A stretch of 7,115 nucleotides of DNA from a bacterium. Its GTDB lineage: Bacteria; DYJV01; JALVYZ01. Shown one piece after another: positions 1-6,119 of this stretch. The notes below the pieces were generated by a model. That model was not told the DNA's origin, did not search any database, and saw only the letters and a program-made list of their open reading frames with translations. Position numbers and translations under genes: made by a program. Positions within the stretch are counted from its first letter, which is position 1. Each line of letters begins with the position of its first letter. The stretch lies in contig JALVYZ010000363.1 in assembly GCA_027037705.1 (NCBI GenBank), positions 1 through 7,115 on the forward strand, read 5' to 3'.

Positions 1-515
1 TTTGTAATCTCTGTTAATCTTTTAATTTCTCCTTTTCTATTTGTTCCAAATTCTAAAATTAAATAGGAGTCCTTTTTACCTTTATTTAAAATAGTTTGAG
101 GTACTCCTATTAAGTTATTAAAGCTTTTTTCTGGTGCAGGAAAGTTAGTTAAATATGCTAAAATTTCTTTTACAGTGGTTTTACCTGAAGTTCCTGTAAT
201 TGAAATTGGTTTTATTCTATTTTTTTGGACAAAATCTTTTGCAATATCTCCAAAAGCCTTTAATGTATCTTTAACTTTAATTAAATTTTTTAAATTTTCA
301 TTAATAGTTTCTTCAGTTAAAGATGAAATAGCACCTTTATCATAAGCTATTTTTATAAAATTATGGCCATCAAACTTTTCACCTTTTAATGGTATAAATA
401 AGCTATCTTTTACATCTTTTCTTGTATCTGTTGAAATCTTTTTAATATTTAAATCTTCAAAATTTCCTAATATTTTACCATCAACTATTTTAACTATTTC
501 ACTTATTTTATACAT
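1..515 (-). CDS. murF: MurF, UDP-MurNAc-tripeptide--D-Ala-D-Ala ligase (N-terminal part, cut by window edge)
   Basis: Cytoplasmic ATP-dependent ligase that adds D-Ala-D-Ala to UDP-MurNAc-tripeptide, the last cytoplasmic step in making the pentapeptide precursor. Reading leftward from the ATG at 515, about 171 codons are visible before the window ends. They start MYKISEIVKIVDGKI and carry the family signatures in order: a TDTR...DSLFIPLKGEKFDGHNFI segment (residues 29-54, substrate-binding N-domain), the P-loop GTSGKTTVKE (108-117), FNNLIGVPQTIL (132-143) and EFGTNRKGEI (155-164). The P-loop has Ser where most Mur ligases have Asn. The gene overlaps the end of murE by 8 nt (ATGTATAA). An AAGGAAG Shine-Dalgarno inside murE, about 5 nt upstream, supports this start. 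The missing C-terminal two thirds lie to the left of the window. Identity is secure from the motifs plus position after murE. Confidence 0.96.
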   Translation of the reverse strand, partial: MYKISEIVKIVDGKILGNFEDLNIKKISTDTRKDVKDSLFIPLKGEKFDGHNFIKIAYDKGAISSLTEETINENLKNLIKVKDTLKAFGDIAKDFVQKNRIKPISITGTSGKTTVKEILAYLTNFPAPEKSFNNLIGVPQTILNKGKKDSYLILEFGTNRKGEIKRLTEIT

Positions 516-1989
516 AATCTTCCTTTTTATATATGTCTTTTATAACTTCTCTATCATCAAAATGAATTTTTTCTGTGCCAATTATTTGATAATTTTCATG
601 CCCTTTTCCTGCTACAAGTAAAATATCACCATTTTTACATGCTCTCATTCCAATCATTATAGCATCTCTTCTATCTGGTATTATTCTGTATTGAGTATCC
701 AAAATTAAATTTTCCTGTATTGCTTTTTCTATTCCTTTTAAAATATCTTCAATAATCATAAATGGATCTTCTGTTCTTGGATTATCAGATGTTACAACAA
801 CAAAATCACTATACTTTGCAGCAATGTATCCCATAATAGGTCTTTTTGTTTTATCTCTATCCCCTCCACATCCAAAAACTGTGATGATTCTTCTCTTTCC
901 TTTAATTTTATTCAAAGTTTTTAATACATTCTCAAGAGCATCAGGAGTATGAGCATAATCAACAAAATAATTTTTTTTGTCTAAAACCTTTTCAAGCCTA
1001 CCTGGGACAACAATATTCTGGTTTAATGTCTTTTCAATCTTTTTTAAATTTATATTGTAACCAAAAGCTACAGAAATGGCAGCTAAGATATTATAAAGAT
1101 TAAATTCTCCAATTAAGTTTGAATTTATTTTGATTTTACCATTGGTCGTAATAATATCTGCAGTTATACCATTTAATGAAATATCAAACTTTTCAGGAAA
1201 GATATCAGCTTTATTTTCAATTCCATATGTAATTACATTTATTTTATCTGAAATTTCATCAAATAATCTTTTACCATATTCATCATCAATATTCACAACG
1301 GCAAATTTCTTTTTTTTATTGCTATTAAATAAAATTTCTGTAAAAAATTTCTTTTTAGCATTAAAGTAACTTTCCATACTTTTATGAAAATCAAGGTGTT
1401 CATGAGACAAATTAGTATATATTCCACAGTTAAAATGTGCATATTTTACTCGGTTTAATTCAATTCCGTGAGAAGATACTTCCATTATTACATTCTCAAT
1501 ATTTTCATTTACACATTTTGATAAAAATTCATTAAATTCAAGTGATAATGGTGTTGTATTTTCAGATTTGAAAATTTTATCTTTTATTCTGTAATTTACA
1601 GTACCAATTACTGCACAATCTTCAAATATTTTTTCCAATATATATGTAACAGTTGTTTTACCATTTGTACCAGTTACTCCAATTAAATTTAAATGTTCAC
1701 TTGGATTATTAAAAAATTTTGTACTTGCAAAAGCTAAAGCATCTTTAGTATCTAAAACTTTAATAATAGCTTCTGGTTTTGATTTAACTTCTTTTTCAAC
1801 AACAACTGCTTTTGCCCCATTATTAATTGCATCTTCAACAAAAACATGACCATCTGTGTTTTCACCAATTATTGCAAAAAACATAGAGTTATTTTTACAT
1901 TTTTTAGAATTATAACATAGGTGATTAATATCAATATCCTTTCCAATTAATTCATAATTGTAATCTTCAAAAATTTTTGTAATCTTCAT
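508..1989 (-). CDS. murE: MurE, UDP-MurNAc-L-Ala-D-Glu--meso-diaminopimelate ligase
   Basis: Cytoplasmic Mur ligase adding the third residue of the peptidoglycan stem peptide. The 493 residues are full length for the family. Visible landmarks: ATP-binding GTNGKTT (107-113), ENTTP (143-147), MEVSSHGIELNRV (169-181), HLDFHKSMESYFNAK (198-212; Lys212 is in the place of the carbamylated lysine), FGCGGDRDKTKRP (372-384), SDNPRTEDP (401-409) and AGKGHENYQ (460-468). DNPR is the motif that binds meso-diaminopimelate, whereas lysine-adding enzymes differ at the Arg, so a DAP peptidoglycan is inferred. TNLSHEHLDFH replaces the commoner TNLTRDHLDYH, a conservative change. The start lies 7 nt after the ftsI stop with only a weak GAGAT Shine-Dalgarno that includes the end of that stop, consistent with coupled translation. 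The stop overlaps the murF start. Confidence 0.98.
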   Translation of the reverse strand: MKITKIFEDYNYELIGKDIDINHLCYNSKKCKNNSMFFAIIGENTDGHVFVEDAINNGAKAVVVEKEVKSKPEAIIKVLDTKDALAFASTKFFNNPSEHLNLIGVTGTNGKTTVTYILEKIFEDCAVIGTVNYRIKDKIFKSENTTPLSLEFNEFLSKCVNENIENVIMEVSSHGIELNRVKYAHFNCGIYTNLSHEHLDFHKSMESYFNAKKKFFTEILFNSNKKKKFAVVNIDDEYGKRLFDEISDKINVITYGIENKADIFPEKFDISLNGITADIITTNGKIKINSNLIGEFNLYNILAAISVAFGYNINLKKIEKTLNQNIVVPGRLEKVLDKKNYFVDYAHTPDALENVLKTLNKIKGKRRIITVFGCGGDRDKTKRPIMGYIAAKYSDFVVVTSDNPRTEDPFMIIEDILKGIEKAIQENLILDTQYRIIPDRRDAIMIGMRACKNGDILLVAGKGHENYQIIGTEKIHFDDREVIKDIYKKEDYV

Positions 1990-1996
1990 TTTTATC

Positions 1997-3880
1997 TCAA
2001 TTAAATTCTAAAACTGTTACATTTTTCCTTTTTTTAATTGCATTCTCTTTTAAAAATCCAGTTCCCAAAAATTCAAAATTTTTAACCTTTTTCTTATTCA
2101 ATATTTCAAGAATCTCCTTTTTAGATAAACCATCCAATTTATATTTATCAGATTTTTTAATATTTTTATCTCTTTTAACTAATTGAATTCTTTTATTGCT
2201 TTTAAATCCAATAACTTCTTGAGCAACTATTTTGAATATTGGACAAACAACATCTGTTGCATAATATTTTTCTTTTGGTTTAGAAATTAACATTAACATT
2301 AAATATTCAGGCTTTTGTGCTGGGAAAAAACCAATAAATGATGAAATATATTGTCCTTTTAAATATCCTTTGTATGTGGTTGATGCAATTTGTGCAGTGC
2401 CAGTTTTTCCTCCTATTAATAATTTTGAATCATATGCAGGTTTTCCTGTACCTTTTTTAACAACTTTTACTAAAACATTTTTAATTTTATCACATGAATT
2501 TTTAGATAATACTTTTTTAATAACAGTCTTTTTAAATTCTTTTATAATTGTTCCGTCACTATCTTCTATTTTTTTAACTATTAATGGCTTTAATAATTCT
2601 CCATTATTAACTATTGCAGCGTATGCTCTAATTAATTGAATTGGAGTTACAGAAATTCCCTGGCCAAAACTCATTGTCAAATGTGAAACAGAAGAAAATC
2701 TTTTTATATTTTTGACTATACCTTTTCCTTCACCTGGCAGGTCAATTCCTGTTTTTTCTCCAAAATTGTAATCTTTGACTATATTATATATTGTATGAGG
2801 GCCAAGATGATTAGCAAGGCGAGCCATCCCTATATTTGAAGAATGGACTAAAATTCCTTCAATGTTTAACCATTTATAAATTCCATGGTCATGTAAATCC
2901 AATCTTTTTAATCTATAATATCCATAATTTCCTAAAAAAAAGGTTAAATCTAAATCTATTAATCTTTTATCTAATGCATCTGCCACTATTAATGGTTTGA
3001 ATGTTGAACCTGGCTCATAATTAAAATTTATAGCTAAATTTTTTAAGTAGCTTTTTGGAAATTCCCAAGGTCTGTTTGGATCAAAATCTGGATATGAAGC
3101 CATTGCATAAATTTCACCATTATTAGGATTCATAATAATAATAACACCTTTATCTGCCTCAAACTCTTTTACCCATTCTCTTAAATTATCTTCAACAACA
3201 CTCTGAATCTTTTTATCAATTGTTAAGTAAACATTTTTCCCATTATATTTTGAATACTCAGATGGATCAAATACTGAAATTATATTATTCTTCGCATCTT
3301 TTAAAATTTTTATTTTTTTATCTTTGCCAGTTAAGAACTGATTAAATTTATATTCAACTCCTTCAATTCCAACACCATCAATATTGCAAAATCCAAGGAT
3401 ATGAGATGCAAGTCTTTTATTTGGATATACTCTTTTAAATTCTTCTACAAAATGTACTCCTTTTAAGTTTAATTTTTTTAATTTTAAATATTCAGGATAT
3501 GATATTTTTCTTTTTACCCAGATAAAATATCTTTCTTTTGATAATTTTTTCTTTAAAATTTTTGAATTTATATCCAAAATATTAGAAAGTGCTTTAATGA
3601 CCTGCTTTTTCTGGTTGTTATCAATCTGAATTGTATTTACTGCTACTGAATATGATTTAATGCTAACAGCTAACTCTTCACCATTTTTATCATAAATAGA
3701 ACCTCTCTGCCCCTTTATTTTTATAAATTTTACTGTTTGATTATGAAATTTTTGAGATAAAAACTTTTTATTAAATACTTGTAAGTACAAGCTTCTTCCA
3801 ACTACAACAATAACAAAGCAACTTATTATGATAAAAATTAATCCAACTCTGAATTTTAACCCATTAAATTTTTTATTCAT
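1997..3880 (-). CDS. ftsI: FtsI/PBP3-type class B penicillin-binding protein with a C-terminal degenerate PASTA-like domain
   Basis: Septal D,D-transpeptidase that cross-links peptidoglycan with its partner glycosyltransferase FtsW. Numbering from the ATG at 3880 gives 627 residues. There is a short basic cytoplasmic N-terminus, one membrane helix (about 11-30), the dimerization-domain motif RGSIYDKNGE (59-68), then the transpeptidase domain with STFK (292-295, catalytic Ser292), SSN (347-349) and KTGTA (492-496). All three active-site motifs are intact. Residues about 574-627 resemble one PASTA repeat (DGLSKKEILEILNKKKV, then GTGFLKENAIKKRKNVTV) but lack the usual SPxPG-like turn. An in-frame TTG directly before this ATG (3881-3883) could also start translation: the AGGTGAG Shine-Dalgarno (3889-3895) lies 5 nt from TTG and 8 nt from ATG. 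I chose the ATG. It overlaps the ftsL stop as ATGAATAA. The PASTA tail recalls SpoVD, but position between ftsL and murE favours the division enzyme. Confidence 0.96.
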   Translation of the reverse strand: MNKKFNGLKFRVGLIFIIISCFVIVVVGRSLYLQVFNKKFLSQKFHNQTVKFIKIKGQRGSIYDKNGEELAVSIKSYSVAVNTIQIDNNQKKQVIKALSNILDINSKILKKKLSKERYFIWVKRKISYPEYLKLKKLNLKGVHFVEEFKRVYPNKRLASHILGFCNIDGVGIEGVEYKFNQFLTGKDKKIKILKDAKNNIISVFDPSEYSKYNGKNVYLTIDKKIQSVVEDNLREWVKEFEADKGVIIIMNPNNGEIYAMASYPDFDPNRPWEFPKSYLKNLAINFNYEPGSTFKPLIVADALDKRLIDLDLTFFLGNYGYYRLKRLDLHDHGIYKWLNIEGILVHSSNIGMARLANHLGPHTIYNIVKDYNFGEKTGIDLPGEGKGIVKNIKRFSSVSHLTMSFGQGISVTPIQLIRAYAAIVNNGELLKPLIVKKIEDSDGTIIKEFKKTVIKKVLSKNSCDKIKNVLVKVVKKGTGKPAYDSKLLIGGKTGTAQIASTTYKGYLKGQYISSFIGFFPAQKPEYLMLMLISKPKEKYYATDVVCPIFKIVAQEVIGFKSNKRIQLVKRDKNIKKSDKYKLDGLSKKEILEILNKKKVKNFEFLGTGFLKENAIKKRKNVTVLEFN

Positions 3881-4133
3881 CAACTATTCTCACCTGTGAA
3901 TTTTTTGCAAACCTTAAATGAAGTTTACTTTTAGCAATTTTAATAATATGTTCAGGTGAAGTAAGCATTTTTACTTGAGTTTCTAATTTTTCTTTTTCTT
4001 TTCTCAATTCTTTACTCATTTTTAATTCTTTATTAATTTTATATGTAACATCAAGATATAAAGTTGTTATCCAGATATTTGAAATAAAAAAGAAAAATCC
4101 TGTTATTAAAACAAATATTAAAAACCTTGCCAT
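3873..4133 (-). CDS. ftsL: FtsL-like bitopic division protein
   Basis: Small divisome protein (86 residues) that in known systems joins FtsB and DivIB/FtsQ and helps activate FtsW-FtsI. The sequence has the expected form: a short N-terminus, one strongly hydrophobic helix (about 4-26), then a charged heptad-like coiled-coil stretch (about 30-58, rich in Lys, Glu and Leu), then the TSPEHIIKIAKSKLHLRFAK segment (58-77) matching the SPxRIxxIAxxxLGM-like ending of FtsL, and a terminal QVRIVDE. FtsL is poorly conserved, so the call rests on layout plus position between rsmH and ftsI, where it is nearly invariant. The ATG overlaps the rsmH end by 16 nt. A GAGGG Shine-Dalgarno at 4141-4145 with 7-nt spacing supports this start. 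The 3' end overlaps ftsI. Confidence 0.9.
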   Translation of the reverse strand: MARFLIFVLITGFFFFISNIWITTLYLDVTYKINKELKMSKELRKEKEKLETQVKMLTSPEHIIKIAKSKLHLRFAKNSQVRIVDE

Positions 4134-4984
4134 TCACAAACCCTCAATTTTGCACTTCTTGCTCTTGGATTTTGTTTTATCTCTTCGTAGCTTGGAGTAA
4201 TTGGCTTTTTAGTCAAAATCTTCACTCCATCTCTTTTAAAAGCATATTTTACAATTCTATCTTCAAGAGAATGAAACGAAATTATTGCTAATCTTGCTCC
4301 AATATTTAGGAAACTCCAGATTTTTTCTAAAAACTTTTTTAACTCTTCTAATTCGTTATTAACTTCAATTCTTATTGCCTGAAAAAACTTTGTTGCAGGA
4401 TTAATTCTTCCTCTTCTTTTAAAAAAAGAATTTATAATATCATTTAACTCTTTACATGTATCAATTTTTTTCTTCTGTCTTGCTCTAATAATTGCTTGTA
4501 CTATCCTTTTTGGATACTTTACATCAGCATATTCTCTAAAAACTCTCTCTAACTCTTGTGGAGGATAATAATTAACAACTTCCCATGCAGATAATTCTTG
4601 AGTTCTATCCATTCTCATATCAAGTTTACTCTGGCTATTAAAAGAGAATCCTCTTTCATTAGAAATTAATTGCATTGAATTCACTCCAAGGTCCAGAAGT
4701 ACTCCGTCAAATTTTATATTTAAAACTTTGTCAAAATCACCAAAACTTAATTGATAATATGAAACTCTTTCTTTAAAATTACTTAATTTCTCTTTAGCTA
4801 TTTTTAATGTTTCTATATCTCTATCAATTCCAATTAACTTTACATTTGGAAAGTTCTTTAAAATTTCTTCTGAATGACCTCCAAATCCTAATGTAAAGTC
4901 ACCAAATATTTTTTCCTTATCAGAAGTTAAATTATCAAAGAACTTAACAATTTCATTTAATAGAACTGGTTTATGTTGTATCAC
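4118..4984 (-). CDS. rsmH: RsmH (MraW), 16S rRNA N4-methylcytidine-1402 methyltransferase
   Basis: SAM-dependent methyltransferase that modifies C1402 (E. coli numbering) in the decoding centre of 16S rRNA. It acts on ribosomes but is carried in the division cluster. The 288 residues are close to family length. Motifs: HKPVLLNEIV (4-13), the SAM-binding DFTLGFGGHSEEIL (29-42), GIDRD (52-56), DGVLLDLGVNSMQL (93-106), ERGFSF...LDMRMD (110-126), ATKFFQAIRIEVNNEL (197-212), ISFHSLEDRIVK (235-246) and NPRARSAKLRV (272-282). Small departures are Phe in the glycine-rich loop (usually GGGGHS) and Asn in GVNS (usually GVSS). The start is GTG, overlapping the mraZ TGA as GTGA. The next in-frame starts would cut the conserved HKPVLLNE segment. 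Only an AGGA lies 2 nt upstream, so initiation probably depends on translation of mraZ. Confidence 0.97.
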   Translation of the reverse strand: MIQHKPVLLNEIVKFFDNLTSDKEKIFGDFTLGFGGHSEEILKNFPNVKLIGIDRDIETLKIAKEKLSNFKERVSYYQLSFGDFDKVLNIKFDGVLLDLGVNSMQLISNERGFSFNSQSKLDMRMDRTQELSAWEVVNYYPPQELERVFREYADVKYPKRIVQAIIRARQKKKIDTCKELNDIINSFFKRRGRINPATKFFQAIRIEVNNELEELKKFLEKIWSFLNIGARLAIISFHSLEDRIVKYAFKRDGVKILTKKPITPSYEEIKQNPRARSAKLRVCEWQGF

Positions 4985-5421
4985 AATCCTAAATCTGATA
5001 AAGCTTCATTATCCTGAAGTATTTCCTGCCACTTTTCCTGTTCTTCATCCCATTTTTGTTTACTCCATATTTCAATTCTGGAACCAACTCCTGCAAACAA
5101 TACTTCCTTTTCGATTTTTGCAAAATCTCTGTGATATTGCGGAATTAAAATTCGGCCTTGTTTATCAATTTGACATTCTACAGCTGAAGAAATGACAAAT
5201 CTTTGAAATGCTTTAACTTCTTTTTTACTTTGGGGAAGCTTTGATACTTTCTCAATTACACTGCTCCATTCATCTGGAGGATATGCACATAAACATCCAT
5301 CAAAATGATTTGTTAAATAAATAGAATTGTAACCTTCATCTGATAAAATTTGCCTGAAATTTGATGGGAGACTAACTCTTCCTTTATTATCAATGGAATT
5401 TACAAAATGTCCTGCAAACAT
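4981..5421 (-). CDS. mraZ: MraZ, transcriptional regulator of the division and cell wall cluster
   Basis: DNA-binding protein of the AbrB/SpoVT (swapped-hairpin) fold that in characterised bacteria forms a ring-shaped oligomer and represses or tunes its own dcw operon. The 146 residues contain the two internally repeated halves of the family, each with a DxxxR element: IDNKGRVSLP (10-19) and IDKQGRILIP (85-94). Also present are CLCAYPPDEW (43-52), KEVKAFQRF (67-75) and RIEIWSKQKWDEE (115-127). The start has a strong AGGTGAT Shine-Dalgarno two bases upstream of ATAAATG-type context, and upstream of it lie four direct repeats that look like its own binding sites. It is the first gene of the cluster, and its stop overlaps the rsmH start by 4 nt. 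Length and motifs are normal. Confidence 0.97.
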   Translation of the reverse strand: MFAGHFVNSIDNKGRVSLPSNFRQILSDEGYNSIYLTNHFDGCLCAYPPDEWSSVIEKVSKLPQSKKEVKAFQRFVISSAVECQIDKQGRILIPQYHRDFAKIEKEVLFAGVGSRIEIWSKQKWDEEQEKWQEILQDNEALSDLGL

Positions 5422-5423
5422 TT

Positions 5424-5430
5424 ATCACCT
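5424..5430 (-). promoter_or_regulatory. mraZ Shine-Dalgarno AGGTGAT
   Basis: On the minus strand AGGTGATAA directly precedes the mraZ ATG. AGGTGAT pairs with the 5'-proximal part of the usual anti-Shine-Dalgarno, which would place AGGAGG at a normal distance. This fixes the mraZ start. The site touches the last copy of the MraZ repeat array, so a protein bound there would lie right against the translation start region of the DNA. Confidence 0.75.
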
Positions 5431-5432
5431 TT

Positions 5433-5469
5433 TTACCACTTTTTACCACCTCTTACCACTCATTACCAA
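5433..5469 (-). promoter_or_regulatory. MraZ box: four direct repeats with exact 10-bp spacing
   Basis: On the plus strand TTACCAC occurs at 5433-5439, 5443-5449 and 5453-5459, and TTACCAA at 5463-5469. Read toward mraZ these are GTGGTAA-like units, one per helical turn. Known MraZ operators are tandem short G-rich repeats (TGGGN in E. coli, related GTGG-containing elements in mollicutes) with the same roughly 10-bp period just upstream of mraZ. Position, spacing and the GTGG core support the call; the GTGGTAA consensus is specific to what is seen here. A further TTATCAC at 5422-5428 is shifted by one base and coincides with the Shine-Dalgarno, so I do not count it. The function, autoregulation of the cluster, is inferred. 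Confidence 0.85.
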
Positions 5470-5488
5470 CAAAAATTTATGATGTCAA
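5462..5488 (-). promoter_or_regulatory. Probable promoter of the mraZ-murF cluster
   Basis: A perfect -35 hexamer TTGACA lies at 5483-5488 on the minus strand, preceded by a long A/T-rich tract (5490-5515) that could act as an UP element. The -10 is unclear. GGTAAT (5462-5467) matches four of six positions with a 15-bp spacer. TAATGA (5460-5465) has a 17-bp spacer and an upstream TGG but a poor core. Either overlaps the first MraZ repeat, which would suit repression by promoter occlusion. Exact -10 and start site are not determined by sequence. Confidence 0.55.
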
Positions 5489-5510
5489 GTAAAAAATTAA
5501 TTTTTTTTAA

Positions 5511-5537
5511 AAATTTATAACAATGTTATATAAATTT
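5511..5537. repeat. AT-rich imperfect inverted repeat in the divergent spacer
   Basis: AAATTTATAAC (5511-5521), a 3-base centre AAT, then GTTATATAAATTT (5525-5537). The arms are reverse complements apart from a 2-base insertion in the right arm; the inner TATAAC/GTTATA six base pairs are perfect. It lies about 22 bp upstream of the mraZ -35 and about 46 bp upstream of the putative -35 of the plus-strand gene. It could be an operator for a dimeric regulator, but in sequence this rich in A and T chance is a serious alternative. Confidence 0.4.
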
Positions 5538-5583
5538 CTGACTCTCTCTTTCTTTTGATTCAATAAACTTTTTAAATAACTTC

Positions 5584-5612
5584 TGGATTTTTTAAAATCT
5601 TAATGTTATTAT
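5584..5612 (+). promoter_or_regulatory. Putative extended -10 promoter of the plus-strand membrane protein gene
   Basis: TGGATT (5584-5589, three of six to the -35 consensus), a 17-bp spacer, and TATTAT (5607-5612, five of six to the -10 consensus) preceded by TGT, as in extended -10 promoters. Transcription would begin near 5619, practically at the ATG at 5621, giving a leaderless or nearly leaderless transcript. The high A/T content makes chance matches common. Confidence 0.35.
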
Positions 5613-5620
5613 ATTTTTAT

Positions 5621-6118
5621 ATGACAAAAAAGATATTTAGATATCAAGGATTGATTCTCTATGACCTTATTGGAGCATTGATTTTGCCTTTAATATTTTA
5701 TTTTGTAGTTTTCAATTTTTTAATTTATTATATGAAATCAAATAATATAAAAGAAATTTCAGATTGGATAGTCTATTTTATCTTTTTTATAGGAATTATT
5801 CCAACTTTTTTTGTTTTAAAAAATTTTTTTAATGGTATTGTAATTGATTATCAGTCAAAATTAATTACTGCACCTAAATTACTATTTTTTCGCCAAAAAA
5901 TTAAATTTGATGATATAGAAGGATACACCATAAAAGATAAAAAATATACTCGTATTAGAGGTTCTGGTACAGATCTTCCCAGAGCAAAATTCTATAAATA
6001 TTTTCTAATATTTAAAATTAAATATTCAAAAGAGAAAAAAATTATTTTTAGGGATCAAAAAACAAGATTTATTTTTACAAAAATAATAGATTCTATTATT
6101 AAAGCCAGAGTTAGATAA
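5621..6118 (+). CDS. Small membrane protein: two helices plus a PH-like C-terminal region, function unknown
   Basis: I do not recognise a named family. From the ATG at 5621 it has 165 residues: a short basic start (MTKKIFRYQG), helix 1 (about 11-36), a polar loop, helix 2 (about 47-68), then a soluble cytoplasmic region (about 72-165). That region has the pattern of bacterial PH-like domains: a strand NGIVIDYQSKLIT (71-83), then RQKIKFDDIEGYTI (91-104), strands YFLIFKIKY and KKIIFRD (127-144), and a final helix FTKIIDSIIKA (152-162). This is a fold-level resemblance only. An in-frame ATG at 5603 would add MLLYFY. Neither start has a Shine-Dalgarno, and I prefer 5621 because the earlier one lies inside a putative promoter. 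It diverges from mraZ and ends one base before the convergent TRAP permease gene. Base composition resembles its neighbours. No sign links it to either neighbour in function. Confidence 0.8.
   Translation: MTKKIFRYQGLILYDLIGALILPLIFYFVVFNFLIYYMKSNNIKEISDWIVYFIFFIGIIPTFFVLKNFFNGIVIDYQSKLITAPKLLFFRQKIKFDDIEGYTIKDKKYTRIRGSGTDLPRAKFYKYFLIFKIKYSKEKKIIFRDQKTRFIFTKIIDSIIKARVR
6082..6100 (-). terminator. Weak candidate terminator hairpin downstream of the TRAP permease gene
   Basis: AATAATAGA (6082-6090), T, TCTATTATT (6092-6100) is a perfect 9-bp inverted repeat. On the minus strand it starts 20 bases after the TRAP permease stop and is followed by TTTG, giving with the stem end a run of five T. 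It lies inside the 3' end of the plus-strand gene (codons for IIDSII). The stem is almost all A-T, so it would be weak, and it may simply reflect the codons. Confidence 0.2.
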
Positions 6119-6119
6119 A

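Noticed and set aside
1130-1369. Plus-strand open frame of 79 codons inside murE
   Set aside because: It is the antisense shadow of a well-supported murE reading frame; the hydrophobic product rich in Leu, Phe and Ile is what antisense AT-rich coding sequence gives, and there is no start signal.
508-1989. Lysine-adding MurE
   Set aside because: The DNPR motif at 402-405 is of the meso-diaminopimelate type; lysine-specific enzymes lack this Arg.
2370-2639. Plus-strand open frame of 89 codons inside ftsI
   Set aside because: Antisense shadow of the transpeptidase domain, including the KTGT region; no Shine-Dalgarno and no recognisable motif.
1997-3880. Calling the PASTA-bearing PBP a sporulation protein SpoVD
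   Set aside because: Only one ftsI-type gene is visible, in the standard place between ftsL and murE, and nothing else points to sporulation.
5422-5469. CRISPR-like or satellite repeat
   Set aside because: Units are 10 bp with no spacers of CRISPR length, and the position directly before mraZ is explained by MraZ operators.
5539-5557. Polypyrimidine stretch (CTGACTCTCTCTTTCTTTT)
   Set aside because: A short low-complexity run with no matching partner or conserved site that I can recognise; no function can be supported.
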